Shown here piece after piece: positions 21,835 to 30,604 of a stretch of 64,000 nt of DNA (its first letter is position 1; the number at the start of each line of letters is the position of its first letter). Under the pieces are notes generated by a model. It was given only the letters and a program-made list of their open reading frames with translations, was not told where the DNA came from and did no database searches. This stretch comes from Arachis hypogaea (lineage: Eukaryota; Streptophyta; Magnoliopsida; Fabales; Fabaceae). Location of the stretch: positions 58,507,559-58,571,558 of the forward strand of contig NC_092040.1 in assembly GCF_003086295.3 (NCBI RefSeq). The letters are read 5' to 3'. Both the position numbers and the translations under genes were made by a program.

Positions 21835-22865
21835 TTTTCGGATTCTCAAAAATGGCCGCCAATAATTCTAGCTTATACCACGAAGATTCTGATTAAGGAA
21901 TCCAAGAGATACATGCTCGTTCTAAGGTAGAACGGAAGTGGTTGTCAGTCACGCGTTCATAGGTGAGAATGATGATGAGTGTCACGGATCATCACATTCA
22001 TCATGATGAAGTGCAACGAATATCTTAGAGCAGGAATAAGCTGAATTGAATAGAAAATAATAGTAATTGCATTGAAACTCGAGGTACAGCAGAGCTCCAC
22101 ACCCTTAATCTATGGTGTGTAGAAACTCTACCGTTGAAAATACATAAGTGATAATGGTCCTGGCATGGCCGAATGGCCAGCCCCCTGAAGGTCTAAAATC
22201 GAATGGTAAAAGACTAGACAATCCAAGACCGGATACTAGTACAATAGCAAAAAGTTCTATTTATACTAAACTAGCTACTAGGGTTTACAGAAGTAAGTAA
22301 TTGATGTAGAAATCCACTTTCGGGGCCCACTTGATGTGTGCTTGGGCTGAGCTTGAGCTTTACACGTACAGAGGCTTCTCTTGGAGTTAAACGCCAAGTT
22401 GTAACGTGTTTTTGGCGTTTAACTCTGGTTTGTGACGTGTTTCTAGCGTTTTACTCTAGAGTGCAGCATGGGACTGGCATTGAACGCCAGTTTGCGTCGT
22501 CTAATCTCTAACAAAGTATAGACTATTATATATTGCTAGAAAGCTCTGAATGTTTACTTTCCAACGCCGTTAATATCGCGCCATTTAAAGTTCTGTAGCT
22601 CCAGAAAATCCATTTTGAGTGTAGGGAGGTCAGAATCCAACAGCATCAGCAGTCCTTTATCAGCCTCCTTATCAGAGTTTTGCTCAGGTCCCTCAATTTC
22701 AGCCAGAAAATACCTGAAATCATAGAAAAACACACAAACTCATAGTGAAGTCCAGAAATTTGAATTTAGCATAAAAACTAATAAAAACATCCCTAAAAGT
22801 AGCTAGATCCTACTAAAAACTACCTAAAAAGAATGCCAAAAAGCGTATAAATTATCCGCTCATCA
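21835..22865 (-). repeat. Element D 5' LTR, outer piece
   Basis: Continues the LTR from 20008. Contains AACGCCAG-type half palindromes (22380-22500) and the reverse of the GGAAAG/CTTTCC hairpin near 22535-22565. Ends with TATCCGCTCATCA at 22865, the minus-strand LTR start; next to it O's LTR resumes. Confidence 0.88.
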
Positions 22866-23130
22866 GTGAAGAAGAAGACAGTAGGAAAGCAGAGATTCAT
22901 GTGACAGAGCATCTCCAAAACTCCAACTTGTTCTCCATTATTGAATCACAAGTACCTTTTATTTCATGCTCTTTTATTTTATTACAAACAAAACCCTTTT
23001 CATTGATAATCTCCTGACTAAGAGTACAAGGTAACCATAGCTTGCTTCAAGCTGACAATCTCCGTGGGATCGACCCTTACTCACGTAAGGTATTACGTGG
23101 ACGACCCAGTGCACTTGCTGGTTAGTTGTG
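22866..23130 (+). repeat. Element O 5' LTR, right piece
   Basis: Matches O's 3' LTR from 38731 to about 38998, including the U5 double hairpin (23075-23090, 23106-23121). It stops after TTGCTGGTTAGTTGTG, so the LTR terminus, primer site, gag and most of pol were deleted together. Confidence 0.85.
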
Positions 23131-23147
23131 ATGGACTGTGATGGCCC

Positions 23148-23669
23148 GTTGAAAGGATTGGGCAAAAAGCTTGGATGATGCTCTGTGGGCATACAGAACA
23201 TCATTCAAGACTCCGATAGGAACATCTCCATACCAACTTGTGTATGGCAAAGCCTGTCATCTGCCCGTGGAACTTGAATAGAAAGTCTACTGGGCAACCA
23301 GATTCCTAAACCTTGATGCTACATTAGTTGGAGAGAAATGATTGCTCCAGTTGAATGAGCTAGAGGAGTTCAGGCTCAATGCTTTCGAAAATGCAAAAAT
23401 TTACAAGGAGAAAGCAAACAGATGGAACGACAAGAAATTGTCATCCAGAGTCTTTGAACCAGGACAAGGTTCTACTATACAACTCTAGACTCAAATTATT
23501 CCCTGGGAAATTAAAATCCCGGTGGAGGGGACCATATGTGATTACAAGTGTATCACCATACGGATATGTGGAGCTTCAAGATACTGACTCTGAAAAAAAT
23601 TCATTGTTAATGGACAAAGAGTCAAACACTATCTTGAAAGCAATATTGAGCAAGAGTGCCCAAAACTGA
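23148..23669 (+). pseudogene. Integrase C-terminal remnant of element O
   Basis: Reads [57 protein letters not shown], then after a frameshift near 23470 LFPGKLKSRWRGPYV. These are hallmarks of the end of the integrase core and the C-terminal domain of Ty3/gypsy pol. Stops occur after VELE (about 23280) and near 23339. It is the only pol sequence in the family A elements of this window, showing that O descends from a pol-bearing element. Stop at 23667-23669. Confidence 0.88.
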
Positions 23670-23976
23670 GACTAGAATAACATTCAGTGAGGTCCAGCTA
23701 AAGACAATAAAGAAGCGCTTACTGGGAGGCAACCCAGCCATTGGTTAAGCATAGTTTTTTTAGTAATAAATTGAGTCTGACACAATTTATCTTCTATTTA
23801 CACAAGCTCACAGAGTTACAAAAGATTTCAGAGCAGAGAACAGAGAAAAGATGCTCACTAGCAAAAAAACGCCCAGTGGCAAAGGAATTTTGGTGTTTAA
23901 ACGCCAGCCAGGGTACCTGGTTGGGTGTTTAAACGCCCAAAAAGGAAGGCAAATTGTCATTTAAACGCCAACCAGG
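23670..23976 (+). other. Element O post-pol region: hairpin and palindromes
   Basis: AAGCGCTT (23713-23720) and CTGGG-AGGCAA-CCCAG (23722-23737) follow the integrase stop by about 45 bases. From 23885 degenerate TTTAAACGCC palindromes begin; they continue at 34615 after element I. The last five bases CCAGG (23972-23976) are I's target duplication. Confidence 0.75.
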
Positions 23977-24575
23977 TGATGAGCGGATAATTTATACGCT
24001 TTTTGGCATTGTTTTTATATAGTTTTTAGTAAGTTTGAGCTACTTTTAGGGATGTTTTCATTAGTTTTTATGTTAAATTCACATTTCTGGACTTTACTAT
24101 GAGTTTGTGTGTTTTTCTGTGATTTCAGGTAAATTCTGACTGAAATTGAGGGATTTGAGCAAAACTCTGAAAAAGGCTGACAAAAGGACTGCTGATGCTG
24201 TTGGAATCTGACCTCCCTGCACTCGAAATGGATTTTCTGGAGCTACAAAACTCCAATTGGCGCGCTCTCAACGGCGTTGGAAAGTAGACATCCAGAGCTT
24301 TCCAGCAATATATAATAGTTCATACTTTATTCGAAGATTGACGACGTAATTTGGCGTTGAACGCCAAGCTCATGCTGCTGTCTGGAGTTAAACGCCAGAA
24401 AAACGTCATGATCCGGAGTTGAACGCCCAAAACACGTCATAACTCGAAGTTCAACTCCAAGAGAAGCTTTAGCTCGTGGATTGATCAAGCTCAGCCCAAA
24501 CATACACCAAGTGGGCCCCGGAAGTGGATTTATGCATCAATTACTTACTCATGTAAACCCTAGGAGCTAGTTTAT

Positions 24576-24583
24576 TATAAATA
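24576..24583 (+). promoter_or_regulatory. TATA box of element I 5' LTR
   Basis: TATAAATA about 600 bases into the LTR; also at 33446-33453 in the 3' LTR. It is the likely start of the genomic RNA, some 30 bases downstream. Confidence 0.6.
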
Positions 24584-25627
24584 GGATAAGTTACTATTGT
24601 ATTAGATATCTTTTGACAGTTTAATCTCTTGACTATTCGGTCACTTGATCATGGAGAGGGCTGGCCATTCGGCCATGCCTGAACCTTTCACTTATGTATT
24701 TTCAACGGTGGAGTTTCTGCACACCATAGATTAAGGGTGTGGAGCTCTGCTGTACCTCAAGTATTAATGCAATTCTATTTTCTTTTATTCAAATCTCTCT
24801 TATTCTTATTCCAAGATATTCATTCGCACCCAAGAACATGATGAGTGTAATGATGAAAGTGACGATCATTATCATTCTCACTTATGAACGCACGTGATTG
24901 ACAACCACTTCCGTTCTACATGCAACAGAGCTTGAATGTGTATCTCTTAGATTCCCCAACAGAATCTTCGTGGTATAAGCTAGATAGATGGTGGCATTTA
25001 TGAGGATCCGGAAAGTCTCACCTTGTCTGTGGTATTCCGAGTAGGATCCTGGGAATCCGGAAAGTCTAACCTTGTATGTGGTATTCCGAGTAGGATTCCG
25101 GTAATGAATGACTGTGACGTGCTTCAAACTTGCAAGTGCTGGGCGTTAGTGACAGACGCAAAAGAATCAAGGGATTCTATTCCAGTAGGCGCAGGAACCA
25201 ACCAGTGATTAGCCGTGCTGTGACAGAGTGCGTGAGCGTAGTTTTCACTGCGAGGATGGGATGTAGCCATCAACCATGGGTGATGCCCCCAGACGATTAG
25301 CCGTGCGAGTGACAGCCGCATAGGATCATTTTCCCGAGAGGATTGAAAGTAGCCACCGCTGATGGTGAACCCCTATACACAGCTTGCCATGGAAAGGAGT
25401 AAGAAGGATTGGGTTGAAGCAGTAGGAGAGCAGACGTCCTTGAGCCATGCAGTATCTCCATCCGCTTATCTGAAATTCCCACCAATGAGTCTGCATAAGT
25501 ATTCTATCCCTTTTATTTATTTTATTTATCCAATTTAATTCCATTTGACTCTATGATTCCACTCACTAACTGAGATCTACAAGATGACCATAGCTTGCTT
25601 CATACCAACAATCTCTGTGGGATCGAC

Positions 25628-25676
25628 CCTTACTCACGTAAGGTTTATTACTTGGACGACCCAGTACACTTGCTGG
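25628..25676 (+). promoter_or_regulatory. U5 double hairpin module (element I)
   Basis: Hairpin 1 CCTTAC-TCAC-GTAAGG (25628-25643) and hairpin 2 CCAG-TACACTTG-CTGG (25661-25676), 68 bases before the LTR end. It would lie in the 5' untranslated RNA close to the primer site. Equivalent pairs occur in every LTR end in this window with compensating stem changes. Confidence 0.7.
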
Positions 25677-25750
25677 TTAGTTGAACGGAGTTGTGAGCTT
25701 CTCTAACAGTACCTGAAACTCTTTTATCACAATTTCGTCCACCAAGTTTT

Positions 25751-25767
25751 TGGCGCCGTTGCCGGGG
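25751..25767 (+). other. Primer binding site of element I
   Basis: TGGCGCCGTTGCCGGGG, six bases after the LTR, complementary to the 3' end of plant tRNA-Asp. Confidence 0.88.
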
Positions 25768-27279
25768 ATTGTTCGAGTATGGACAACTGACGGTTCATCT
25801 TGTTGCTCAGATTAGGTAATTTTCTTTTCAAAAATCTTTTTCAAAAGTTTTCTTTTATTTTTCGTTTTTCTAACCATGTTTTTCGAAAAAATTAATAAAA
25901 ATACAAAAAAAAATTAGAAAATCATAAAAATCAAAAATATTTTGTGTTTCTTGTTTGAGTCTTGAGTCAAATTTTAAGTTTGGTGTCGATTGCATGCTTT
26001 TAAAATTTTTTCTTGCATTTTTCGAAAATCTCATGCATTCATAGTGTTCTTCATGATCTTCAAGTTGTTCTTGACAAGTCTTCTTGTTTGATCTTGATGA
26101 TTTCTTGTTTTGTGTCTTTTCTTGTTTTTCATGTGCATCTTTGCATTCATATTTTTCATACATTAAAGATTTCTAAGTTTGGTGTCTTGCATGTTTTCTT
26201 TGCCTTAAAATTTTTTCAAAAATTATGTTCTTGATGTTCATCATGATATTCAAAGTGTTCTTGGTGTTCATCTTGACATTCATAGCATTCTTGCATGCAT
26301 CTTGTGTCTTGATCCAAAATTTTCATGTTTTGGGTCATTTTTGTGTTTTTCTTTAAAAATTTAAAAATCAAAAATATATTTTCCTTATTTCCCTCCAAAA
26401 TTTCGAAATTTTGGGTTGACTTGGTCAAAAATTTTTAAAATTAGTTGTTTCTTACAAGTCAAGTCAAAATTTCAATTTTAAAAATCTTATCTTTTCAAAA
26501 TCTTTTTCAAAAATCATATCTTTTTCATTTTTTATAATTTTCGAAAATTTCAAAATTAGTTTTTCAAAATATTTTCAAAATCTTTTTCTTATCTTTATAT
26601 CAAATTTTAGAAAATTAGCTAACAATTAATGTGATTGGTTCAAAAATTTGAAGTTTGTTACTTTCTTGTTAAGAAAGGTTCAATCTTTAAATTCTAGAAT
26701 CTTATCTTGTAGTTTCTTGTTAGTTAAGTCTATTTTAAAAATTAGATCTTTTTCAAATTATCTTTTTATTAAAATTTTATCTTTTCTTTTTATCTTTTAT
26801 CTTATCTTTTTCAAAAATTTTATCTTTTTCAAAATTTGATTTCAAAATATCTTATCTAACTTCTTATCTTCTTATCTTTTTCAAATTTGATTTCAAATCT
26901 TTTTCAATCAACTAACTAACTTTTTGTTTGTTTCTTATCTTTTTCAAAACCACCTAACTACTTTTCCCTCTCTAATTTTCGAAAATTCTCCCTCTCTTTT
27001 TCAAAAATTCTTTTTGTTTTAAATTTTAATTTTATTTATATTTTGTCTTTGGATTTCGAAAATTACTAACCTCTTTTTCAAAAATTATTTTCGAAATTTC
27101 TCTTCTCTTCTCATATTCTATTTAATTAATTAATTACTAACACTTCTCTTCACCTCTCTTCATCTAAGAATCCATCCTTCTACATTCTTCTACCCCCTTC
27201 TTCTTCTACTAACATAAAGGAATCTCTATACTGTGACATAGAGGATTCCTCTTTCTTTTTTTGTTTTCTTCTCTTTCAT
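25768..27279 (+). other. Element I 5' leader
   Basis: About 1.5 kb without a gene, rich in TTTTCAAAA and TTTCGAAAA runs. AAGTTTGGTGT appears near 25977 and 26175. Short frames here lack recognisable content. Ends with a pyrimidine-rich stretch before the gag ATG. Confidence 0.7.
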
Positions 27280-29607
27280 ATGAGCAGGAACAGGGAAAAA
27301 GGCACTCTTGTTGAAGTTGATCCAGAACCTGAAAGGACTCTGAAGAGAAAATTAAGAGAAGCTAAATTAAATTATTCTAAAGGTAACCTTTCAGAAATTT
27401 TCGAACAAGAGAAGGAGATGGCAGCCGAAAATAATAATAATAATAATGTAAGGAGAATGCTTGGTGACTTCACAAAGCCAACATCCAAGTTTGATGGAAG
27501 AAGCATCTCCATTCCTGCCATTGGAGCCAATAACTTTGAGCTGAAACCTCAGCTGGTTGCTTTGATGCAACAAAACTGCAAGTTCTATGGACTTCCATCT
27601 GAAGATCCTTATCAGTTCTTAACTGAGTTCTTGCAGATCTGTGAGACTGTAAAGACGAATGGAGTTAATCCTGAAGTCTACAGACTCATGCTTTTCCCTT
27701 TTGCTGTAAGAGACAGAGCTAGAATATGGTTGGATTCACAACCTAAGGATAGCCTGGACTCCTGGGATAAGCTGGTCACAGCCTTCTTGGATAAATTCTT
27801 TCCTCCTCAAAAGCTGAGCAAGCTGAGAGTGGATGTTCAAACCTTCAAACAAAAAGATGGTAAATCCCTCTATGAAGCTTGGGAAAGATACAAGCAGCTG
27901 ACCAAAAGATGTCCATCTGACATGTTTTCAGAATGGACCCTATTAGATATATTCTATTATGGTCTATCTGAATTTTCGAAAATGTCATTGGACCATTCTG
28001 CAGGTGGATCTATTCACCTGAAGAAAACGCCTGAAGAGGCTCAAGAACTCATTGACATGGTTGCAAACAACCAGTTCATGTATACCTCTGAGAGGAATTC
28101 CGTGAATAATGGGATACCTCAGAAAAAAGGAGTTCTTGAAATTGATGCTCTGAATGCCATATTGGCTCAGAACAAAATGTTGACTCAACAGGTCAACATA
28201 ATCTCTCAAAATCTGAATGGATTGCAACATGCATCCAACAGTACTAGAGAGGTAGCTTCTGAAGAAGCCTATGATCCTGAAAACCCTGCCATGGCAGAGG
28301 TTAATTACATGGGTGAACCTTATGGAAACACTTATAACCTATCATGGAGAAATCACCCAATTTTCTCCTGTAAGGATCAACAAAAGCCTCAACAAGGTTT
28401 TAATAATGGTGGACGCAATAGGCTGAACAATAGTAAGCCATATCCATCATCTTCTCAGCAACAGACGGAGAATTCAGAACAAAACACTTCAAATTTAACC
28501 AATATTGTCTCTGATCTGTCAAAGGCCACTTTCAGTTTCATGAATGAAACAAGATCCTCCATTAGAAATTTGGAGGCACAAGTGGGCCAGCTGAGTAAGA
28601 AAGTTATTGAAACTCCTCCCAGTATTCTCCCAAGCAATATAGAAGAGAATCCAAAAGGAGAGTGCAAGGCCATTGATTTAATCAAAGTGACCGAATGCAC
28701 CAGGGAGGAGGAGGACGAAAATCCTAGTGAGGAAGACCTCCTGGGACGTCCTTCAAGCAAGAAGGAGTTTCCTAATATGGATCCAGAGGAATCTGAGGCT
28801 CATAGAGAGACCATAGAGATTCCATTAAATCTCCTTCTGCCATTCATGAGCTCTGAAGACTATTCTTCCTCTGAAGAGGATGAAGATGTGACTGGAGAGC
28901 AAATTGCTCAATACTTAGGAGCTATCATGAAGCTGAATGCCAAGTTGTTTGGTAATGAGACTTGGGAAAGTGAACCTCCCTTGCTCATTAGTGAACTAGA
29001 TACTTGGATTCAGAAAACTCTACCTCAAAAGAAACAAGATCCTGGCAAGTTCCTAATACCTTGTACCATAGGCACCATGAGCTTTGAAAAAGCTCTATGT
29101 GATCTAGGGTCAGGGATAAATCTTATGCCACTCTCTGTAATGGAGAAGCTAGGGATCATTGAGGTACAACCTGCCTTTTTCTCATTGCAATTGGCAGATA
29201 AGTCACTGAGACAAGCTTATGGAATAGTAGAGGACGTGCTAGTAAAGGTTGAAGGCCTTTACATCCCTACTGATTTCATAATCCTAGACACTAGGAAGGA
29301 AGATGATGAATGCATCATCCTAGGAAGACCTTTCCTAGCCACAGCAGAAGCTGTGATAGATGTCAACAGAGGAGAATTAGTCCTTCAATTGAATGGGGAC
29401 TACCTTGTGTTTAAGGCACATGGCCATCCCTCTGTGACAAAAGAGAGTAAGCAGGCAGAGCTTCTCTCAGTTCAGAGTCAAGAAGAACCCACACAGTCAA
29501 ACTCTAAGTTTGGTGTTGTGAAGCCACAACCAAACTCTAAGTTTGGTGTTCAGACCCCATATCCAAACTCTAAGTTTGGTGTTGGGACCACACAAACATT
29601 GACCTGA
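27280..29607 (+). CDS. Gag-aspartic protease polyprotein of element I
   Basis: 775 codons, open throughout; ATG 27280 follows TTCATATGAGC and matches the D copy's start. Residues ~1-45 are charged; ~80-270 form the retrotransposon Gag core (NNFELKPQLVALMQQNC, YRLMLFPFAVRDRARIWLD, FLDKFFPPQKL, LLDIFYYGLSEFSKMSLD). Near 350 is the LSWRNHPIFSCKDQQ motif usual in Athila-like Gag; no CCHC zinc knuckle was seen. The protease lies around 575-715, with CDLGSGINLMPLS near 607 (D-L-G where most proteases have D-T/S-G, normal for this lineage) and IILGRPFLA. The tail has three NSKFGV repeats with a period of 11 residues. It should build the particle and cut itself. No reverse transcriptase follows, so this is not a gag-pol fusion. 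Confidence 0.93.
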   Translation: MSRNREKGTLVEVDPEPERTLKRKLREAKLNYSKGNLSEIFEQEKEMAAENNNNNNVRRMLGDFTKPTSKFDGRSISIPAIGANNFELKPQLVALMQQNCKFYGLPSEDPYQFLTEFLQICETVKTNGVNPEVYRLMLFPFAVRDRARIWLDSQPKDSLDSWDKLVTAFLDKFFPPQKLSKLRVDVQTFKQKDGKSLYEAWERYKQLTKRCPSDMFSEWTLLDIFYYGLSEFSKMSLDHSAGGSIHLKKTPEEAQELIDMVANNQFMYTSERNSVNNGIPQKKGVLEIDALNAILAQNKMLTQQVNIISQNLNGLQHASNSTREVASEEAYDPENPAMAEVNYMGEPYGNTYNLSWRNHPIFSCKDQQKPQQGFNNGGRNRLNNSKPYPSSSQQQTENSEQNTSNLTNIVSDLSKATFSFMNETRSSIRNLEAQVGQLSKKVIETPPSILPSNIEENPKGECKAIDLIKVTECTREEEDENPSEEDLLGRPSSKKEFPNMDPEESEAHRETIEIPLNLLLPFMSSEDYSSSEEDEDVTGEQIAQYLGAIMKLNAKLFGNETWESEPPLLISELDTWIQKTLPQKKQDPGKFLIPCTIGTMSFEKALCDLGSGINLMPLSVMEKLGIIEVQPAFFSLQLADKSLRQAYGIVEDVLVKVEGLYIPTDFIILDTRKEDDECIILGRPFLATAEAVIDVNRGELVLQLNGDYLVFKAHGHPSVTKESKQAELLSVQSQEEPTQSNSKFGVVKPQPNSKFGVQTPYPNSKFGVGTTQTLT

Positions 29608-29655
29608 TCACCTTGTGGCTCCATGAGAGCCACTGTCAAGCTATTGACATTAAAG

Positions 29656-29680
29656 AAGCGCTTGTTGGGAGGCAACCCAA
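29656..29680 (+). promoter_or_regulatory. Post-gag hairpin, AGGCAA loop
   Basis: AAGCGCTT (29656-29663) then TTGGG-AGGCAA-CCCAA (29665-29680), about 50 bases after the gag-protease stop. The same signal follows the pol stop in O (23713-23737) and the pol-like stop in C (46261-46286) with different closing pairs. Possible roles are RNA packaging, termination or translation of ORF2; none is shown. Confidence 0.65.
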
Positions 29681-29823
29681 TTTTATTTATCTAATTTTTA
29701 TTTTATTGTTATTTTGTGTTTTATTAGGTACATGATCATGAGGAGTCACGAAAAAAATCAAAAAAATTAAAAACAGAGTCAAAAACAGAAGAAAAAAATT
29801 TTTCACCCTGGAGGTAGCGCAGA

Positions 29824-30065
29824 CTGGCGTTCAACGCCAGTAAGATGCATCTGGCTGGCGTTCAACGCCAGAACAGAGCACCATTCTGGCGCTGAACGCC
29901 AGAAACAAGCAACAACCTGGCGTTAAACGCCAGGAATGTGCACAGAGAGGACAAACTGGCGCTGAACGCCAGTAACAAGCATGAAACTGGCGTTCAACGC
30001 CAGAAACATGCATTACATGGGCGTTGAACGCCCAGAACGTGCACCAATGGGCGTTTGAACGCCAG
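29824..30065. repeat. Array of CTGGCGTT-AACGCCAG palindromes
   Basis: Eight 16-18 base palindromes in 242 bases, with centres varying (TTCAA, CTGAA, TTAAA, TTGAA) while arms are kept, separated by short spacers carrying AACRWGCA-like words. Each could fold as a hairpin in RNA. It is not a CRISPR: spacers are similar, the repeats are palindromic and the context is a plant transposon. Confidence 0.85.
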
Positions 30066-30531
30066 AATGATGCACGAAGGCAATTTACATGCCTATATGG
30101 TGAAGGAATGGTATTTATTTTCACTTCAGGATCTGTGGACCCCACAGGATCCCCACCTACCATATTCCTACCTTTTCTTTTAATCCTAATCACACTCTCC
30201 TAATCCAAATCTCATTTCACTCTTCCCCATATCACACTTCCCAGAAACCTTCACCAATCACCTCAATTCCTCTTCCCAATTACCCCATTCACCATTCACA
30301 TCAACCCACTCTTCACCATAAACCCCACCTACCTTCATAAAATTCAAATTCATTTTCCCACCCATTCCCACCCAAATTGGCCGAACCTATACCCTCCCCT
30401 CTCCCTATAAATACCCTTCCACTCTTCTTCATTTTCACACATCACAAACCCACATTCTCCCACATAGCCGAACCAACTCTTCTCCCTCTCTTCCCTATTC
30501 TCTTCTTCTTCTTCTACTTTTCTTTTCTTTC

Positions 30532-30566
30532 TTGCTCGAAGGCGAGCAAAATTTTAAGTTTGGTGT
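30532..30566 (+). promoter_or_regulatory. Hairpin plus AAGTTTGGTGT upstream of ORF2
   Basis: TTGCTCG-AAGG-CGAGCAA (30532-30549) and AAGTTTGGTGT (30556-30566), 38 bases before the ORF2 ATG. It is a second copy of the module found before 3' LTRs. Element O has the same arrangement before its ORF2 (35221-35255). Confidence 0.65.
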
Positions 30567-30604
30567 GGTAAAAGCATAAGCTTTTTGTTTTTCCATTACC
30601 ATCA

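Larger units (their letters stand above)
1365..22865 (-). mobile_element. Element D: minus-strand family A retrotransposon, pol-less, in O's 5' LTR
   Basis: In minus-strand order: 5' LTR (22865-21835 and 20008-19388), tRNA-Asp primer site (19381-19365), leader, gag-protease (17993-17437 and 5286-3506), spacer with palindromes, ORF2 (2531-1551) and a 3' LTR scrap (1550-1365). Its organisation equals element I. There is no room for reverse transcriptase or integrase between gag-protease and ORF2. The left end is truncated, so no target duplication can be checked. It was itself hit by the family B tandem and by a solo LTR. Confidence 0.85.
23977..25744 (+). repeat. Element I 5' LTR
   Basis: Starts TGATGAGCGGATAAT, ends CGTCCACCA. 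Contains the GGAAAG/CTTTCC hairpin (near 24268-24304), three AACGCCA/TGGAGTT-type partial palindromes (24350-24460), a TATA box at 24576-24583, and the U5 double hairpin at 25628-25676. Reading frames across 24882-25485 are not genes. Confidence 0.93.
29608..30604 (+). other. Element I spacer between gag-protease and ORF2
   Basis: No gene. It holds the AGGCAA hairpin, the palindrome array (29824-30065) and a long C-rich, A-poor pyrimidine tract (30170-30530) that resembles a 5' untranslated region. TATAAATA at 30405-30412 in CCCTATAAATACCC could be a second promoter for ORF2. Confidence 0.65.

Noticed and set aside
24882..25544. Frames of 61-81 codons repeated exactly at 33752-34414
   Set aside because: They are duplicates because both lie in the LTRs of element I. 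No start context, domain or conservation in other family A LTRs was seen.
29824..30065. Regular short repeats with ~30-base spacing, CRISPR-like at first sight
   Set aside because: The repeats are palindromes with varying centres, spacers resemble each other, and the context is a plant retrotransposon with no cas genes.
29831..30193. 120-codon minus-strand frame across the palindrome array
   Set aside because: It exists only because the repeats lack stops in that frame; the repeated residues mirror the palindromes and no homologous frame is conserved in O or D.
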